This document shows, one piece after another, positions 11,958 through 14,284 of a DNA stretch of 14,284 bases. Numbering within the stretch: the first letter of the stretch is position 1; the number at the start of each line of letters is the position of its first letter. The notes under the pieces were generated by a model. It did no database searches and was not told where the DNA came from. It saw only the letters and a program-made list of their open reading frames with translations. The position numbers were made by a program, and so were the translations under genes. Source of the DNA: Ruminococcaceae bacterium UBA1691 (GTDB lineage: Bacteria; Bacillota; Clostridia; Oscillospirales; Acutalibacteraceae). The stretch lies in assembly GCA_002320555.1 (NCBI GenBank), contig DCJV01000106.1, positions 34,791 through 49,074 on the forward strand. Reading direction: 5' to 3'.

Positions 11958-14284
11958 ATGAAATACGCAATCAACCGGGAACACTACAAAAAATTTCCCC
12001 TCTTCGAGGAAAACAAGCGTGAAGGGCGGGCCTATTTTATCCCCTATTCCAGCCGTGAAACGCTCGCCGCCACCCCTTTTCTGGAGGAGCGCTATCAAAG
12101 CGACCGCGTTATGGTCCTCTCTGGGGAATGGGATTTTCATTATTATGATCAGGTGTCGAAGCTGCCGCAGACACTTGACACGGATGCAGAGCTCTTTGAC
12201 CGCATCCAGGTGCCGTCCGACTGGCAGCGCACCGGCTATGAGCCGCCCTTCTATGTCAATCAGCGCTACCAGTTTCCCTGTAAGCCGCCGAAAATTCCAA
12301 CGGACATCCCGGTAGGCGTCTATCGAAAAAAATTTGCACTGGAAACGCTGGACGATCACTACATTTTGACCTTCCTCGGCGCTATCTCCTCGCTTGATGT
12401 ATATATCAACGGCCGCTATGTCGGTTACAGTGAGGGCGCGCACAATTCTGCAGAATTTGATGTGCGCCCCTTCCTGCAGCAAGGGGAAAACGAGCTCGTC
12501 GCCGTCGTCTTCAAATATTCCAACGGCACCTATCTCGAATGCCAGGATATGTTCCGGGAAAACGGCATCTTCCGCGATGTGTTGCTGACCCGCTGCGCGT
12601 CCACCTATCTCAATGATTATCAGCTCAAAACCAAGAAGACGGGCAACACCTATTCCCTCTCCGGCGAGGTGGAGCTGGCTGGAGAGCCGGCAGGACATAC
12701 CGTGCAGATCACCCTGATGGACGGCGCCTCCATGCTTTCCACGCAGGAAATAACGGCACAGCAGCGAACGGCCTTCTCTTTCCGCAATCTCTCCGTGCGG
12801 GAGTGGAGCGCGGAAATCCCCACCGTTTACGAAACCTATATTACATTAAAAAAGGACGGGGTGCCCGTGGAAAGCCTGCGCAATTTTACAGGCTTCCGTA
12901 GCGTCGTCATCAAAAAGGACGTCTTCACCTTCAATGGAAAGGCGATCAAACTCAAGGGGGTCAACCATCACGACACCTCGTTGAAGGGCTATGTCATGGA
13001 CGCGGAGGATCTGCTGCGCGACGTAAAGCTGATGAAACGCCTGAATGTCAATGCGGTGCGCACCTCCCACTATCCGCCGGACCCGGTATTTTTGACGCTG
13101 TGCGATCTTTACGGTCTCTATGTGGTCGACGAGGCGGATATCGAAACTCATGGCACCTGCTGCGACCCCATTTACCGGCCGAACCGGATCAGCAACAATA
13201 AAAAGTGGGTCAATCATTACCTTGACCGCATAAAACGCATGTACCTGCGCGACCGCAACCATCCCTGTATCGTCCTGTGGTCGCTCGGCAATGAGGCCGG
13301 GGGCTGGAAAAACCAGGATGCCTGCTGCGAATACCTGCATCGGGTGTGCCCGGAAATTCCGGTGCACTATGAGGGTGTGATCCGCACCAGGCGCATTGCC
13401 TATGACGTGATCTCTGAAATGTATCCGCACGTCGATCATGTGCGCGAAATCGGCGAACGGCGTGAGAAAAAGAAGCTGGGGGAAAAGCCCTTCTTCCTGT
13501 GCGAATACGCGCACGCCATGGGCGTCGGCCCCGGCGGCCTGCAGGAATACTGGGATACCGTCCTCTCCAGTGACCGTCTGATGGGCGGCTGCATCTGGGA
13601 GTGGGCGGATCACGCCGTCCTGCAGCCGGAAGGCTCCAAATACCGCTATACCTATGGCGGAGATCACGGGGAATTTATCCACGATAGCAATTTCTGCGTG
13701 GACGGCCTGATCTATCCCGACCGTACGCCGCACACAGGCGCATATGAAATGCAGGCGGTTTACCGCCCCGTCCGGGCCCGCGTAGCCGGTGAGGGGCGCT
13801 ATACTTTCTCCAATCTAAATTACTTCCGTACGGCAGATTACCTGACGGTACGTTGGGAGCTGCTAAAAGACGGCAGCTCTGTGGAAAGCGGAACTTTCCG
13901 GCTCTCCGCCGCGCCGCAAAGCAACGAGACAGTCGTGCTTCGTCATGCAAGCCCGGAGGCCGGCAGCGACTGGCATATGAATTTTACCTATTATAATGAA
14001 GAAGAGGAGACGCTCGCCGCAGAACAGTTAACGCTTCTGCAGGCGAAAAAGCTCTCCCTCGCGCCGCCTGCCGGCAGAACTCTCAGCGCGCAGGAGGAGG
14101 GCGGCAGCTTGGTCATCCACTTCGACGAGGGAGAAGCGGCCTTTGATCCAAAGACGGGCCGCATGGAGCGCTATTCCTATCGCGGGAAGGCCCTGCTCAA
14201 TCCTGCTCCGGCTTCGAAGGAGGTCGGCTTCTTCCCAAATATCTACCGCGCGCCGATTGACAACGATATGAATATCCGCAAGAG
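11958..14284 (+). CDS. lacZ: Beta-galactosidase, glycoside hydrolase family 2 (3' end outside window)
   Basis: The frame is open from the ATG at 11958 to the window edge (775 complete codons). LacZ-type enzymes have about 1000 residues, so roughly 230-250 are missing, including most of the C-terminal domain. The enzyme hydrolyses terminal beta-galactosides such as lactose. The order is the N-terminal jelly-roll domain (VPSDWQRTGYEPPFYVNQRY, then VGVYRKKF), the YSEG and YLECQDMFRENGIFRDV motifs, an Ig-like domain, and the TIM barrel with GVNHHDTS (H337, H338). The acid/base is E446 in LGNEAGG and the nucleophile is E516 in CEYAHAMG. Two positions differ from the usual family sequence ED-QDMWR: Cys for Asp and Phe for Trp, both near the sugar-binding subsite. 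No signal peptide is seen, so it is cytoplasmic. AGAAGG precedes the start. It is transcribed divergently from the phosphatase. Confidence 0.94.
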   Translation, partial: MKYAINREHYKKFPLFEENKREGRAYFIPYSSRETLAATPFLEERYQSDRVMVLSGEWDFHYYDQVSKLPQTLDTDAELFDRIQVPSDWQRTGYEPPFYVNQRYQFPCKPPKIPTDIPVGVYRKKFALETLDDHYILTFLGAISSLDVYINGRYVGYSEGAHNSAEFDVRPFLQQGENELVAVVFKYSNGTYLECQDMFRENGIFRDVLLTRCASTYLNDYQLKTKKTGNTYSLSGEVELAGEPAGHTVQITLMDGASMLSTQEITAQQRTAFSFRNLSVREWSAEIPTVYETYITLKKDGVPVESLRNFTGFRSVVIKKDVFTFNGKAIKLKGVNHHDTSLKGYVMDAEDLLRDVKLMKRLNVNAVRTSHYPPDPVFLTLCDLYGLYVVDEADIETHGTCCDPIYRPNRISNNKKWVNHYLDRIKRMYLRDRNHPCIVLWSLGNEAGGWKNQDACCEYLHRVCPEIPVHYEGVIRTRRIAYDVISEMYPHVDHVREIGERREKKKLGEKPFFLCEYAHAMGVGPGGLQEYWDTVLSSDRLMGGCIWEWADHAVLQPEGSKYRYTYGGDHGEFIHDSNFCVDGLIYPDRTPHTGAYEMQAVYRPVRARVAGEGRYTFSNLNYFRTADYLTVRWELLKDGSSVESGTFRLSAAPQSNETVVLRHASPEAGSDWHMNFTYYNEEEETLAAEQLTLLQAKKLSLAPPAGRTLSAQEEGGSLVIHFDEGEAAFDPKTGRMERYSYRGKALLNPAPASKEVGFFPNIYRAPIDNDMNIRK

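Noticed and set aside
11856..13733. Two long minus-strand frames (280 and 295 codons) opposite the beta-galactosidase gene
   Set aside because: They are in codon register with lacZ, show no family motifs, and conflict with a plus-strand frame carrying complete GH2 catalytic motifs.

Overview
The window looks like chromosomal DNA from a Gram-positive, Clostridia-type Firmicute, perhaps a gut Oscillospiraceae or Christensenellaceae relative; the genus is not determined. The evidence is strong AGGAGG-type ribosome binding sites, sigma-A-like promoters, AT-rich intergenic DNA around moderately GC-rich genes, an NPLTGD-type cell-wall sorting signal, and a GPH sugar symporter and GH2 beta-galactosidase typical of glycan-using gut bacteria. 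I see no rRNA, tRNA, CRISPR array, transposase or phage gene.

Layout. (1) 157-1476, plus strand: a MarR-type regulator overlaps by 11 bp the gene for a TSUP (TauE/SafE-like) membrane exporter. A near-consensus promoter precedes them and a bidirectional terminator follows. (2) 1554-4145, minus strand: a regulator with a C-terminal ArsR-type winged helix lies upstream of a GPH-family sugar:cation symporter, and each has its own recognisable promoter. (3) 4266-7585, plus strand: polyphosphate kinase (ppk) and a 6-phosphofructokinase separated by 3 bp, clearly one operon. (4) 7586-7855: a convergent intergenic region with a minus-strand terminator and a long 14-bp inverted repeat. (5) 7856-11656, minus strand: a 1266-residue secreted protein with two complete metallophosphoesterase domains and a C-terminal surface anchor. 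(6) 11657-11957: a divergent intergenic region with an extended -10 promoter for the phosphatase and a 27-bp imperfect palindrome in front of the next gene. (7) 11958-14284, plus strand: a GH2 beta-galactosidase cut off by the window end.

How the genes may work together (inference). The symporter and beta-galactosidase fit uptake and hydrolysis of galactosides or related glycosides, with the ArsR-type protein as the likely local regulator of the transporter. The ppk-pfk operon puts polyphosphate synthesis and the committed step of glycolysis under common transcription. The surface phosphatase could release phosphate from extracellular esters. Phosphate metabolism is thus represented twice, in convergent genes, but no shared regulatory site was found.

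No wholly new multi-gene system is visible. The most unusual items are the tandem-phosphoesterase surface protein, the ppk-pfk pairing, and the phosphofructokinase active site, which has Asn at the usual metal-binding Asp together with a Gly/Lys specificity pair.
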